From positions 1 to 64,000 of the IMG/VR virus record IMGVR_UViG_3300025010_000029: a stretch of 64,000 nucleotides of DNA; one strand, given 5' to 3'. The notes under the pieces were generated by a model that saw nothing but the letters and a program-made list of their open reading frames with translations, did not search any database and was not told the DNA's origin. Source of the stretch: a virus. Shown one piece after another: positions 8,555 through 16,403 of the stretch; within the stretch, counting starts at the first letter, position 1, and each line of letters begins with the position of its first letter. Position numbers and translations under genes: made by a program.

Positions 8555-9361
8555 TTATATTACTCTTATTTTGTTATAAAAATCATTATATTTATCAATT
8601 ATATCCCATCTATCTTTAAATATATTGTATTTACTGTCGCTATTATATGGTATTTCTAGTGTTTTTATTCTTAATACTGTACTAGGTATAATATATATTT
8701 TATTATTATTCATTTCCTTATCCACTGCAAATGCCATATATATATCACATGAACTATATATTTTTTTTAATCTGAATACATAAGATTTATAATAAATATC
8801 TGTATTATGTCCTTTTTTAATATTAGTATTTGCCATTTTAACGTCTATTTTAATATTATTATTAACTAATAAATCAAAATGACATTTTACAGCCATCTTA
8901 TCTACTTTATATCCTTTGGATTCTAATAATGTTTTTGCTATAAATTCATATTCGTTACCTATTAATCCTTTACATTCTTTAGAAGTTAAATTTAATTTAT
9001 TAGTCCAATATCGAAAACCACCATTTTTACATATTTTATTTGCAATACTACTATTGTTATATACGTCTTTTATTTCATTTAATGTTGGCATTCTATTAAG
9101 TTCTAATACATCTATTACTTTTTTAATTCCTGATATAATTTCAACTTCAATATCTTCTAAATACTTTAACTTATTATGTTCTATTTTGGTTAAAATATTT
9201 AAAGTTTTTGCCCATTTCACATAACCACCTGTTTTTTCTATTTGTGCAGTTAAGCTATGACTACCCCTATATTTTATTATATCTTCTCTACTTGGCATAC
9301 ATTCTAAATTCAATGCTTTCATAACTTCTCCTATTTCCTGCTCAATTACATTTAAATCTAT
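8555..9361 (-). CDS. PD-(D/E)XK endonuclease with two N-terminal helical repeats; proposed AUA/AUU start
   Basis: The C-terminal part has a PD-(D/E)XK nuclease core: GNEYEFIAKTLLESKG with the first Glu, HFDLLVNNNIKIDVK with D...D-x-K. The N-terminus contains two ~50-residue repeats, each ending MPs/t-x-x-E/D-I...I-x-K-x-GG-y/f-x-x-W-x-x-x-L-n-L. ATG 9322 would cut the first repeat short. Reading on to ATA 9359-9361 (or ATT 9362-9364), placed 8 and 5 nt behind AAAGGAGG, restores the missing VIEQEIGEVMKAL segment, which aligns with VEIISGIKKVIDVL of repeat 2. Likely a homing or free-standing phage endonuclease. Confidence 0.7.
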   Translation of the reverse strand: MDLNVIEQEIGEVMKALNLECMPSREDIIKYRGSHSLTAQIEKTGGYVKWAKTLNILTKIEHNKLKYLEDIEVEIISGIKKVIDVLELNRMPTLNEIKDVYNNSSIANKICKNGGFRYWTNKLNLTSKECKGLIGNEYEFIAKTLLESKGYKVDKMAVKCHFDLLVNNNIKIDVKMANTNIKKGHNTDIYYKSYVFRLKKIYSSCDIYMAFAVDKEMNNNKIYIIPSTVLRIKTLEIPYNSDSKYNIFKDRWDIIDKYNDFYNKIRVI

Positions 9362-9379
9362 AATAATAACCTCCTTTCT

Positions 9380-9404
9380 AGTATATAGTAATATACTATA
9401 TACT
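9380..9404. repeat. Inverted repeat upstream of the endonuclease gene
   Basis: Perfect 10-bp inverted repeat (AGTATATAGT, 5-nt spacer, ACTATATACT) between SSB and the endonuclease gene. It is close to the endonuclease SD and resembles the TATAGTATATT pair at 12389-12424; it could be an operator or an RNA stem. Confidence 0.4.
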
Positions 9405-9437
9405 TAATATTTTTATTTCACTGATTTATCAATTATA

Positions 9438-10481
9438 TCAAAAGGGAATGTCGCTTTCGCTTAAATCGAGGTCATCATCTTGATTTGTTTCACCAAACTC
9501 TGAATTTTCATTTTCATCATCATCATCATTTTCATCTACATCAAAATCTTCTTTTGCTTGTTTAGTTGATAATGCTTCTTCAAAATCTTCAGGCTTGTAC
9601 ATTTTACTTACAAAACTTTCTTTGTAAATACCTGTAATTTCAAATTCTTTAATTAACTTTGTTATAACTTTTTCTTCCACTTCACCCCAAGCATCATCTG
9701 ATTCTTCATCACTTACAACACTTTTTTCTGTTCTACTTTGAATAATACCAGACACTTCAAATGTATCACCAAACTTCAATTTTTTTACATTTGCATAAAA
9801 TTTCTTATTTTTTTCTGTTAAATTAACATAAAATACAGCAGTTTGCACATCTGGTAATCTTTCAACTCCATCTTTATCTTTCCCTCTACCTTGAATAATG
9901 TATGCTGTTATAGCTAATTTCTTTTTGCCATCATCATCTTTTATTTCATTAACTTCTACTACTGTCATTTCTTGCCTAAATGTACTTACTTCTTTAAAAT
10001 CTGGATCATCAAAATCCATTGGCTCAGTTTCTTCATAAATCTTTTTAATTCCTAAATTTACTTGTGGTTCATCGTTATATTCAGAATAACGAATTTCACC
10101 CAAACACATTACTCTTACATCATCAGCAAAATTATCAATTATTTCATCAATTAAATCCCATGCTGGCTGAATAATTTTAAATCCATTTGGTAATTTATCA
10201 TTTCTATCTTTCCATGCAATCTTCTTAGTAGTACCTTTCTTTTCTCCCTTTGCTGGTTTTTTATATGCATATGCATAATCTTTTTCAGTGTCAAACACTC
10301 CAACAAATACTTTATTATCATTCGATGTTTCAATACTAAAATTAATACTTTTCCATTCCTTGCCTGATTCACCTACACCTTCTTTAAAGAAGAATTTACT
10401 ACCCATTCCATTAATCTTTCCTCTTAATTTAAAACCACCTTTTTGTGGAACTAATGGTGTTAATTCTTTTGCTTTAGCCAA
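9438..10481 (-). CDS. Single-stranded DNA-binding protein (acidic tail ending DIPF)
   Basis: 347 residues, much longer than a bacterial SSB. The last ~35 residues are almost all Asp/Glu and end SESDIPF, the C-terminal tip by which SSBs recruit partners. The body is beta-rich (KLRGKINGMGSKFFFKEG, EWKSINFSIET), compatible with an OB fold. Start is TTG 10479-10481 behind AAAGGAGAGGG. The gene has its own consensus promoter (10635-10663) and a ~145-nt leader with two stem-loops. The DIPF tip and context are seen; the OB fold is inferred. Confidence 0.75.
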   Translation of the reverse strand: MAKAKELTPLVPQKGGFKLRGKINGMGSKFFFKEGVGESGKEWKSINFSIETSNDNKVFVGVFDTEKDYAYAYKKPAKGEKKGTTKKIAWKDRNDKLPNGFKIIQPAWDLIDEIIDNFADDVRVMCLGEIRYSEYNDEPQVNLGIKKIYEETEPMDFDDPDFKEVSTFRQEMTVVEVNEIKDDDGKKKLAITAYIIQGRGKDKDGVERLPDVQTAVFYVNLTEKNKKFYANVKKLKFGDTFEVSGIIQSRTEKSVVSDEESDDAWGEVEEKVITKLIKEFEITGIYKESFVSKMYKPEDFEEALSTKQAKEDFDVDENDDDDENENSEFGETNQDDDLDLSESDIPF

Positions 10482-10520
10482 AAATAACCCTCTCCTTTGT
10501 TTTAATATTTTAAATTCTCA

Positions 10521-10604
10521 ATAGTGAGATAATTATAAACATTTTATCTCACTATTTTTATATAGTACAATTGTTTCCCGAACTCATGCTCAGTTTGTAC
10601 TATA
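10521..10604 (-). promoter_or_regulatory. Structured leader of the SSB gene (two hairpins)
   Basis: Two perfect inverted repeats lie between promoter and start: TATAGTACAA with TTGTACTATA (10561-10570/10595-10604, 24-nt loop) and ATAGTGAGATAA with TTATCTCACTAT (10521-10532/10544-10555). They may form an attenuator, a binding site for SSB itself, or mRNA-stabilising stems. Confidence 0.5.
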
Positions 10605-10634
10605 AATTCTTAATTTAATTTACCTTACCAATTT

Positions 10635-10663
10635 ATTATACATTAATATTTTGTTCTTGTCAA
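10635..10663 (-). promoter_or_regulatory. Sigma-A-type promoter for the SSB operon
   Basis: On the minus strand TTGACA (10658-10663), 17-nt spacer, TATAAT (10635-10640): a perfect consensus. It gives a leader of about 145 nt. Confidence 0.75.
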
Positions 10664-10670
10664 GCACTTT

Positions 10671-10943
10671 TTAGAATTTTAATTTTAACCTTTCAACGCA
10701 TTGCCAAAATGTAACAGCAGAATTTTCTGTTTTAATTTTAATTATATTGTTTATTATATTCATTATTTCGGTTTTTAAAAAACAATTTTTCCAATAAATT
10801 GTTCTTAAAATATTATATAATTTAATAGATTCAATTTCATTATTAAATAATCTCATAACTTTCTGAATTATATTATCATGCATGTCCAATTTATTATAAT
10901 GTAAATACTCATTCTCTAACCGACTAGTTAATAGCTTGTCTAT
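10671..10943 (-). CDS. Hypothetical ~90-aa protein; proposed AUA start
   Basis: Conventional start prediction gives TTG/ATG near 10889 with no SD. The frame is open further up to a TAA; AAAGGAG (10953-10959) lies 9 nt before ATA 10941-10943, which gives a start at IDKLLTSRLENEYLHY. A consensus promoter (10992-11020) sits just upstream, so the gene is transcribed separately. The protein is helical and charged, with no recognised family. CTG 10950-10952 and ATA 10947-10949 are alternative starts in the same frame. Confidence 0.5.
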   Translation of the reverse strand: MDKLLTSRLENEYLHYNKLDMHDNIIQKVMRLFNNEIESIKLYNILRTIYWKNCFLKTEIMNIINNIIKIKTENSAVTFWQCVERLKLKF

Positions 10944-10991
10944 GAATATCAGCTCCTTTGTTATATTATTTTGTTAATAGAAACTTAGTAT

Positions 10992-11020
10992 ATTATACCA
11001 TACCTTCTTAAATAGTACAA
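10992..11020 (-). promoter_or_regulatory. Promoter for the 10671-10943 gene
   Basis: Minus strand: TTGTAC (11015-11020), 17-nt spacer ending TATGG, TATAAT (10992-10997). It is placed directly after the terminator at 11060-11079, marking a transcription-unit boundary. Confidence 0.65.
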
Positions 11021-11059
11021 GCTTTATTTAATTTTCAAAATGCCCATAAATAAAAATAC

Positions 11060-11079
11060 CTCCTAATAAATATTAGGAG
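11060..11079 (-). terminator. Rho-independent terminator of the recombinase-fold gene
   Basis: Stem CTCCTAATA/TATTAGGAG followed on the minus strand by GGTATTTTTATTTA. It lies 40 nt after the stop of 11122-12018. Confidence 0.75.
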
Positions 11080-11121
11080 AATCTTAATATAACCATTAAT
11101 ATTCTTATTTATAAGCATATA

Positions 11122-12018
11122 TTATTTTTCTTTATAAATTTTCTTTGCGACATTTTTCAACCAGATTAAATCACTTTTAGTTTTTTTACTTAATAAATCA
11201 GCTACATCAATTTCTTTAGCATTATGTGAACCCATCCAATAGAATATTAACGATCTACGAATATCCTCTATTGAAATATGTTCCATGTCCAAATCACGAT
11301 GATATATTTTATTTAATACTTTTTTTAATGACAAAGAAGGATTTGCTATCGTTTCATTATCTGAACTATTGGTTTCTATTGGTCTAATAAGATATGGAGT
11401 ATCTTTATATTTAATCTCCATTTCTTTACCTGTACTTTCAACTCTAAGATAATACCTTTCTTTCATGCAAACTTTAATATCTTCTATTAATTCTATATCT
11501 GTTGTTGTTATTGTTCTTGTGTCAAAATGTAATACACAACAATTTTTATTATTAATTGTAGTAAACTCTATATCACTTTTCTTTAGATTTTTCATTTCAC
11601 TATTTGTTAAACCAAGGCAACTTAAGCAAAATAATATTTTATCTCTCATATTATATTCTATTTCTCCAACAGAAATAGTAATTTGATTTTTAATGGCAGA
11701 GTAATCCATTGGGAATATAATTGTTTTAGAAAGTAGCCTTTCATAATCTACATATTCATCAATCCTTTTAGTCGGCTGAATTCTTTTCCCTGGTAATACA
11801 ACTTTAATAATTTCACGAATAAATTGCAAGTATTTATTTAACGAATTAACACTTATAGAACCAAAAGAATATAGAATATTATCTAAATCATTATTATTAA
11901 AATTATAAATATCTATATCTAATACTTTTATTGCATCAAATATACAATTATAAGTGCTTTTATCTTTGGTAATGTTTTTCATAAATTCTTCTTGAATCTC
12001 TTCTAGAGTTTTTTTCAT
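11122..12018 (-). CDS. Tyrosine-recombinase-fold protein lacking catalytic residues (MrpR/YopR-like regulator candidate)
   Basis: About 298 residues from ATG 12016-12018, chosen because AGAGGTG lies 6 nt upstream (a longer frame to 12045 has no SD). An N-terminal SAM-like helical domain is followed by RDKILFCLSCLGLTNSEMKNL, the shape of the integrase box I, but the catalytic Arg of GLRxSE is Thr. The box II region reads ISIEDIRRSLIFYWM, where the His of HxLR is missing, and no Tyr occurs at the normal nucleophile position. In SPbeta-like phages MrpR (YopR) is such a catalytically dead integrase acting as the lysogeny repressor. A repressor role here is inference from fold and missing residues. 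Confidence 0.6.
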   Translation of the reverse strand: MKKTLEEIQEEFMKNITKDKSTYNCIFDAIKVLDIDIYNFNNNDLDNILYSFGSISVNSLNKYLQFIREIIKVVLPGKRIQPTKRIDEYVDYERLLSKTIIFPMDYSAIKNQITISVGEIEYNMRDKILFCLSCLGLTNSEMKNLKKSDIEFTTINNKNCCVLHFDTRTITTTDIELIEDIKVCMKERYYLRVESTGKEMEIKYKDTPYLIRPIETNSSDNETIANPSLSLKKVLNKIYHRDLDMEHISIEDIRRSLIFYWMGSHNAKEIDVADLLSKKTKSDLIWLKNVAKKIYKEK

Positions 12019-12031
12019 TTGATTCACCTCT

Positions 12032-12322
12032 TTATAATCTTTCATATTTCAATTCTTTAAGTTCAGATATTTTAAAGGTTGAAGTCTTTGCTTTTATATT
12101 AATACTGTCAAAGTAGTATTTTAAATTCATATTTAGCTCATTTGCGATTTTAATTAATATCTTTTCATCTATATCTATTAATGATTTTTTATCAAACATC
12201 TTATTCATTTGAATAAGAATCTCACTTTGTTGATAATATTGCTTTAGAATTTTTATAATAATCAATCTGCCTATATTTTTCTTTTTCTTTAGCTCTGCGA
12301 TAAAGTTTTCTATATTTTTCAT
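12032..12322 (-). CDS. Hypothetical 96-aa basic protein, cotranscribed with the recombinase-fold gene
   Basis: Starts behind AAAGGAGTGCAGTATCT and ends 13 nt before the recombinase-fold gene, so the two probably form one operon. Lys/Ile-rich and helical (NFIAELKKKKNIGRLIIIKI); the middle may hold a small helix-turn-helix (DEKILIKIANELNMNLKYYF). Could be a partner or regulator of the downstream protein; unproven. Confidence 0.55.
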   Translation of the reverse strand: MKNIENFIAELKKKKNIGRLIIIKILKQYYQQSEILIQMNKMFDKKSLIDIDEKILIKIANELNMNLKYYFDSINIKAKTSTFKISELKELKYERL

Positions 12323-12388
12323 AGATACTGCACTCCTTTCTTTATATTAATATTTTACTATTAATGATATTTGTTTTTTTGCTTCTTC

Positions 12389-12424
12389 TATAGTATATTC
12401 AATATCTATAATAAATATACTATA
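12389..12424. repeat. Inverted repeat TATAGTATATT / AATATACTATA
   Basis: Perfect 11-bp inverted repeat with a 14-nt spacer, immediately after the 12425-12607 gene and upstream of the recombinase-fold operon. The same half-site overlaps the -10 region of promoters at 18123 and near 52006, so it may be an operator. Confidence 0.45.
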
Positions 12425-12607
12425 TTATTTATCTTTTTTGTATCCTAATTCTTCCATATATTCTGTTGTAGTTTTCTTTTTTCTTTTTGCTTGCTGTGCC
12501 AACTTATTGTACTCTTTTTGATTAATATATTCTTGTTTTTTTGGATTATACCAGTTAGTAGTTATAACTATAGATTTTTTTAAATTTATTGTTCTGATAT
12601 TAATAAT
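12425..12607 (-). CDS. Hypothetical 60-aa basic protein; proposed AUU start
   Basis: No ATG, GTG or TTG fits: the longer frame that reaches ATG 12667 runs through the promoter. A perfect promoter (12639-12667) puts the transcription start near 12632; AAAAAGGAG follows, then ATT 12605-12607 about 10 nt further. The product (INIRTINLKKSIVITTNWYN..., ending in a Lys/Glu-rich tail) is basic with no recognised family. The spacing is at the long end, so the start is less certain than the gene. Confidence 0.5.
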   Translation of the reverse strand: MINIRTINLKKSIVITTNWYNPKKQEYINQKEYNKLAQQAKRKKKTTTEYMEELGYKKDK

Positions 12608-12638
12608 GACTGTCCATCTCCTTTTTGGGTGTATACTT

Positions 12639-12667
12639 ATTATATAATAATATTTTTTAAAAGTCAA
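12639..12667 (-). promoter_or_regulatory. Consensus promoter for the 12425-12607 gene
   Basis: Minus strand: TTGACT (12662-12667), 17-nt spacer, TATAAT (12639-12644). It excludes translation from any start above about 12632 on this transcript. Confidence 0.75.
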
Positions 12668-12726
12668 ACATATTACAATAATTTGTTACAAGATTCGACA
12701 AATTATTCATAATGCAAAAAATAAAA

Positions 12727-12755
12727 ATCAGGACTAACCATAATGTTAGTCCTGA
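12727..12755 (-). terminator. Rho-independent terminator
   Basis: Stem AATCAGGACTAAC/GTTAGTCCTGATT (13 bp, 3-nt loop region) followed on the minus strand by TTTATTTTT. It ends the unit whose last gene stops at 12763. Confidence 0.85.
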
Positions 12756-12762
12756 TTACAAA

Positions 12763-13053
12763 CTAATCTAATGCGGCAATTTCCAATACCATAATACCTC
12801 GACCATTTTCTTGTATTCGATATTTATTTAATAATACAACATCAACACTTATATCCTTGAATTTGAATTTGTTTATCCATTTTGGATTTGAGTATCTTTG
12901 TGCAACTTTTTCACAGGCTTCTTCATGTGAAATAGCTAATACAATGCCCCTTACACATTCTTCATTACTAAACATTTGATAAGTATAATATTTATAATCT
13001 TTTAATTCTTCCTCAATATCTTCTTCTGTTCTAAATCTATTATTAACTTCCAT
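12763..13053 (-). CDS. Hypothetical 96-aa protein
   Basis: Last gene before the strong terminator at 12727-12755. Acidic N-terminus (EEDIEEELKDYKYYTYQMF), then a compact alpha/beta pattern (VLAISHEEACEKVAQRYSNP). No family recognised. Good SD (AGGAGGAATAAA). Confidence 0.6.
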   Translation of the reverse strand: MEVNNRFRTEEDIEEELKDYKYYTYQMFSNEECVRGIVLAISHEEACEKVAQRYSNPKWINKFKFKDISVDVVLLNKYRIQENGRGIMVLEIAALD

Positions 13054-13071
13054 TATTTTATTCCTCCTATA

Positions 13072-13511
13072 TTATAATTTAAATTTTTCATCAACCATCT
13101 TTTTAACTTCTTTCATATCAATTTTTCCTTTCAATTCTTTAGACAATAATTTCATTGCATCACCAATGCCCTTACCTGTATTTTTTGTTTCTGTAACAAT
13201 ACTATCTATAATTAATTTAACTTCTTCAATACTTAGTTGTGCTGGTATGTTTCAAATAATTCTATATCTTGTTCAAGAATCTTTATTTTACTTTCATCTT
13301 TAATGTACGACAATTCCTCTTTATATTTTTTTAATGTTCTTTGAACGACACTAATTATAATACTTTCATCTAATTTGTCCTCAGATATTCTTACCCTTTT
13401 TGCTTCCATAATAATATCTGCTTTTAACATCCTTAATGCCGATAATACTTTGACATTTTTACTCTTCATTGCTACTTTTAATTGTTCATTGATTTTATTC
13501 ATTGTACTCAT
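13072..13511 (-). pseudogene. yqeY: GatB/YqeY-domain protein interrupted by a frameshift
   Basis: From ATG 13511 the frame encodes a typical YqeY start (EQLKVAMKSKNVKVLSALRMLKADI) and ends early after ELFETYQHN. In the next frame, from about 13244, PAQLSIEEVKLIID continues to TAA 13072, matching the family's ETYLPxQLSxEEI. One base too few at the CC of 13244-13245 explains the break. YqeY proteins are related to the tRNA-amidase subunit GatB tail and are cellular in origin. No slippery heptamer is present, so decay or a read error is more likely than programmed shifting. Confidence 0.75.
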
Positions 13512-13523
13512 TTTTAATTCCTC

Positions 13524-13934
13524 CTATATTATATATTTATTTCCTTTAATCATATTACATTTTATACACATTGTTTGTAAATTACTAATATGGTTTGCTC
13601 CACCTAAACTTTTTGGTATTATGTGGTCTTTTGTCATTAGTATTTCATTGCCTTCTTTTGTTATTCCATATAAATTAAGATGATATTTATTATCTATTAG
13701 ATGTTTTTCTTTAGCAAAATATCTACCAGTTATTCCACAAGAACGACAACGAATTCCTTTTTTTATAAAACATTTATATCTTAATGATTTGGCATTAACC
13801 ATATCGCCATCAAATTCTATTTCTTTCTGTCCATTCCCGCGAGCTTGCCTTATTTTTGTGAATACTTCCTTAATAGAATAAATTTCTTTTCTATCTAACT
13901 TTGCACTTTTTCCATATCTTTTTCTTTTAGTCAT
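13524..13934 (-). CDS. HNH endonuclease
   Basis: About 136 residues. The HNH core is clear: CRSCG, then KDHIIPKSLGGANHISNLQTM with the catalytic His pair, and CIKCNMIKG completing the four-cysteine zinc site. The N-terminus is strongly basic (TKRKRYGKSAKLDRKE). Start ATG 13934 lies 11 nt behind GAGGAG; a longer frame to 13946 is possible. Probably a free-standing homing endonuclease. Confidence 0.85.
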   Translation of the reverse strand: MTKRKRYGKSAKLDRKEIYSIKEVFTKIRQARGNGQKEIEFDGDMVNAKSLRYKCFIKKGIRCRSCGITGRYFAKEKHLIDNKYHLNLYGITKEGNEILMTKDHIIPKSLGGANHISNLQTMCIKCNMIKGNKYII

Positions 13935-13952
13935 TCTCTGCAACACTCCTCA

Positions 13953-14618
13953 CTAACTAATTAACTGCATGTCCCTTAAGTACTTATGCGGATTAGCAAT
14001 TTTCTTTGCATGTTTATCTATTTCTTTACTAATTCTTTCTGGCTCATTCTCTATGTGTTTAATTTCTTTTTCTAAATTTTCCTTTTTTAACATCAAAGAG
14101 CTTAATTGTTCTTGAATTAAAGTAATTTCATCTTGACAATTTTTTAAAATAGATACTTTCTTTTTTACTGAAGTATTTAACTTTTTCTGAGCTAATAAAT
14201 GTTTTCTTTTCAATTTATTAATTTCTTTTAGTAATTGTTTAACAATGCTTTTTTCAATATGACTTGGCATATCAAAGTCAATATTATACAATGTTATAAT
14301 AGTATCTTTTGTTTCACATTTAACAACAAAAACAATATTATATTCAATATTAAGAAAAAAGTCTCTTTGAGGGTTATTTCCTATAACCCCTGTCCAAAAA
14401 TATATACTATTAGATTTTAAATCTGATATTTCTTTTCCAAGAGATAATTCATTTTGCCTTGCATAATATTCTGATTCAAACTTTGAAATATTAAGAACAC
14501 GCTCACAATATCTTTTAACGGTATGCAATGTTATATAATCATTAACATTATTATTTAGTACTTCTTCGTTATGTTTTTCTATTATATTATAATTTAATCT
14601 TTCACCGATACTTGTCAT
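13953..14618 (-). CDS. Hypothetical coiled-coil protein
   Basis: 221 residues from ATG 14618, which follows TGGAGGTTTTTAAT (an upstream ATG at 14633 has no SD). The N-terminal half is a mixed fold (ITLHTVKRYCERVLNIS, FFLNIEYNIVFVV); residues from about 145 on form a long coiled coil (QEQLSSLMLKKENLEKEIKH). No catalytic motif. Function unknown. Confidence 0.6.
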   Translation of the reverse strand: MTSIGERLNYNIIEKHNEEVLNNNVNDYITLHTVKRYCERVLNISKFESEYYARQNELSLGKEISDLKSNSIYFWTGVIGNNPQRDFFLNIEYNIVFVVKCETKDTIITLYNIDFDMPSHIEKSIVKQLLKEINKLKRKHLLAQKKLNTSVKKKVSILKNCQDEITLIQEQLSSLMLKKENLEKEIKHIENEPERISKEIDKHAKKIANPHKYLRDMQLIS

Positions 14619-14702
14619 ATTAAAAACCTCCATTTATAATATTTTAAATTTACTATTGGGGGAGACAAATAGCTCTCCTCTAATATTTTAAATGCATCAC
14701 TT

Positions 14703-14816
14703 TCACATTTCCCAAGGCGGAAATGCCAAAATAAAAATTATTGCCAATGGCGAAAAATAAAGAAAATTAGTCCAAAAATCTTTTGATGATAAAATTTGAA
14801 TCGTTAAATTTTCCAT
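14703..14816 (-). CDS. Small membrane protein (37 aa)
   Basis: ATG 14816 follows GAGGAATATT. One clear transmembrane segment (FLYFSPLAIIFILAF) after a polar start, ending PPWEM. Too short for most gene finders. Single-span micro-proteins of this kind are common in phages; function unknown. Confidence 0.5.
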   Translation of the reverse strand: MENLTIQILSSKDFWTNFLYFSPLAIIFILAFPPWEM

Positions 14817-14850
14817 AATATTCCTCATACCTCCTATTCATTATTCTACC

Positions 14851-14877
14851 CCAAGAAGTCTTATTAAAACTTCTTGG
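14851..14877 (-). terminator. Hairpin after the first DUF262 gene
   Basis: Perfect stem CCAAGAAGT/ACTTCTTGG with a 9-nt loop, 43 nt after the DUF262 stop. The U-run is weak (GGGGTAG follows), so it may be a partial terminator or processing site. Confidence 0.45.
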
Positions 14878-14919
14878 ACGCACTGAGCTTAAAGACTATT
14901 TATACTGGCATCAGTCCAG

Positions 14920-16014
14920 TTATGCTGTTTTTTGTTCTTCACTATTACTATTCTGGTCAAACACACAACTATCTTCAATTCTATTTACTTCATCTTGATG
15001 TGCTTTTAAATATTCATTCCAACTATCAAGTAAAATCGCCTTTCTACCTCTAAGTGAAGTATTATTCCCTGTACCACTGGTAATAAACTTTAAATACTTA
15101 GCATACATTGGCAATCTGTCTTTTTCTGCTTTTTCTTCTTGAATTTTTCTTTCAGCTTCAAAATTAAAGAACCAATTTGCGAACATCCCAATATAGTTCT
15201 CCATTTTATTATAGCCATTTTGTTTAATTAATTCTGAAGCAACCATATACAAAGAGTGTACAGTGGTTTTTTTCAACATTGCTTTGTCCACAAACTGTTT
15301 TTTATCAGGAAAACAATTTTGCAAAAAGTCCATTGTATTAATAATGGTTTCTTCTACTTTCTCAGAAACACCAGTCAAAATATTTTCTTCATAATATTTA
15401 TCAATTTCTGCATTACTTAATTTTAATTCTGCTTCAGGTTTTACTTCTATAAGTATGAATTGGCAAATTACTTCAGCATATGTCCCTCTGCTATCATTAA
15501 ATTGACAACTTTCAAAGAAATCATGATTACTTGCTAAACGTACAAACTCTCTTAATTGACCACTCATGGCATTACGTTTTTCTTGAGCTTTAAGTGGACT
15601 ACCATTTTGTAATCTCTTAAACATTCTTTCTACTTCTTCTTTACTTCCATTAATAATAACAAGATGCAATTCTCTGGAATCAAAATAGTATTTTTGTTCA
15701 GGTGTTAAATCTTTATACTTTTTACCTTTAACACTAAACCCTTTAACATCAACGTCACCTAAAACAATTTTATTATTCAAAAATTTCATTATTGCTGTAC
15801 TTCTTTGTACTCCATCAACCATCTCATATTTATCTTCTTCAATTTCACGTAAGATAATCTCAGGAACAATATAATCTCTTGCAATTGTATCAATCAACAA
15901 TTCTTGTTGCGCTTTGCCCCATACAACACCTCTTTGATAGTCTGGAGCTAGATTTGCGGCCTGTACCAAATTTAAGAAACTTCCCAATGGTAAACTTCTA
16001 GTATGTTTTTTCAT
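14920..16014 (-). CDS. DUF262 protein (ParB/Srx-like nucleotidase fold), first of two
   Basis: 364 residues. PDYQRGVVWGKAQQELLIDTI and EMVDGVQRSTAIMKFL carry the DUF262 hallmarks (YQR..VW and DGxQR), the ParB/sulfiredoxin-like NTP-binding motif also seen in the GmrSD and BrxU restriction proteins. There is no C-terminal HNH (DUF1524) domain, so this is a stand-alone N-domain with a helical tail. It has its own promoter (16063-16092). A second, divergent paralog lies at 20512-21546. Role in this element unknown; defence or anti-restriction are possibilities. Confidence 0.8.
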   Translation of the reverse strand: MKKHTRSLPLGSFLNLVQAANLAPDYQRGVVWGKAQQELLIDTIARDYIVPEIILREIEEDKYEMVDGVQRSTAIMKFLNNKIVLGDVDVKGFSVKGKKYKDLTPEQKYYFDSRELHLVIINGSKEEVERMFKRLQNGSPLKAQEKRNAMSGQLREFVRLASNHDFFESCQFNDSRGTYAEVICQFILIEVKPEAELKLSNAEIDKYYEENILTGVSEKVEETIINTMDFLQNCFPDKKQFVDKAMLKKTTVHSLYMVASELIKQNGYNKMENYIGMFANWFFNFEAERKIQEEKAEKDRLPMYAKYLKFITSGTGNNTSLRGRKAILLDSWNEYLKAHQDEVNRIEDSCVFDQNSNSEEQKTA

Positions 16015-16062
16015 AATGTAATTCCTCCCTTTAATATATTATATGTATTTATAAGCTGATTT

Positions 16063-16092
16063 ATTCTAACATATTGGACAATTCTTTGTCAA
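16063..16092 (-). promoter_or_regulatory. Promoter for the first DUF262 gene
   Basis: Minus strand: TTGACA (16087-16092), 18-nt spacer, TAGAAT (16063-16068), 50 nt upstream of the start. Confidence 0.65.
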
Positions 16093-16110
16093 ATTATTTT
16101 AAGTAGTTTT

Positions 16111-16386
16111 TTATATTATTTTATTCACTTGCTTTAATCTAATTATATCATCACTATCTATAATTACATCAAAGTCTAATACCATTTCTAAAGTATCACA
16201 TGTATTACATTTAACAAATAACGGATAATCTTTACAAGATTTAATTTTTGGGTTTTTCAAATTTTCTAATTCAACTTTTAATCCTACACATGCTTGAATT
16301 AATACTTCTACATCAGATATTGCATTTTGTTTTTCACAATTAATACAATTAAATCCTGAATCATAATCATACTCAAATTTATCCAT
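16111..16386 (-). CDS. Small CxxC protein
   Basis: 91 residues with two zinc-knuckle-like pairs, CINCEKQN near the N-terminus and CNTCDTLEM in the middle, separated by a helical segment (EVLIQACVGLKVELENL). Likely one zinc site. No family recognised. It is the last gene before the promoter at 16063-16092. Confidence 0.55.
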   Translation of the reverse strand: MDKFEYDYDSGFNCINCEKQNAISDVEVLIQACVGLKVELENLKNPKIKSCKDYPLFVKCNTCDTLEMVLDFDVIIDSDDIIRLKQVNKII

Positions 16387-16403
16387 ATTACTTTCTCTCC
16401 TAT

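Noticed and set aside
11122-12018. Active integrase with a nearby attachment site
   Set aside because: Catalytic Arg, His and Tyr are not recognisable and no att-like core repeat was seen.
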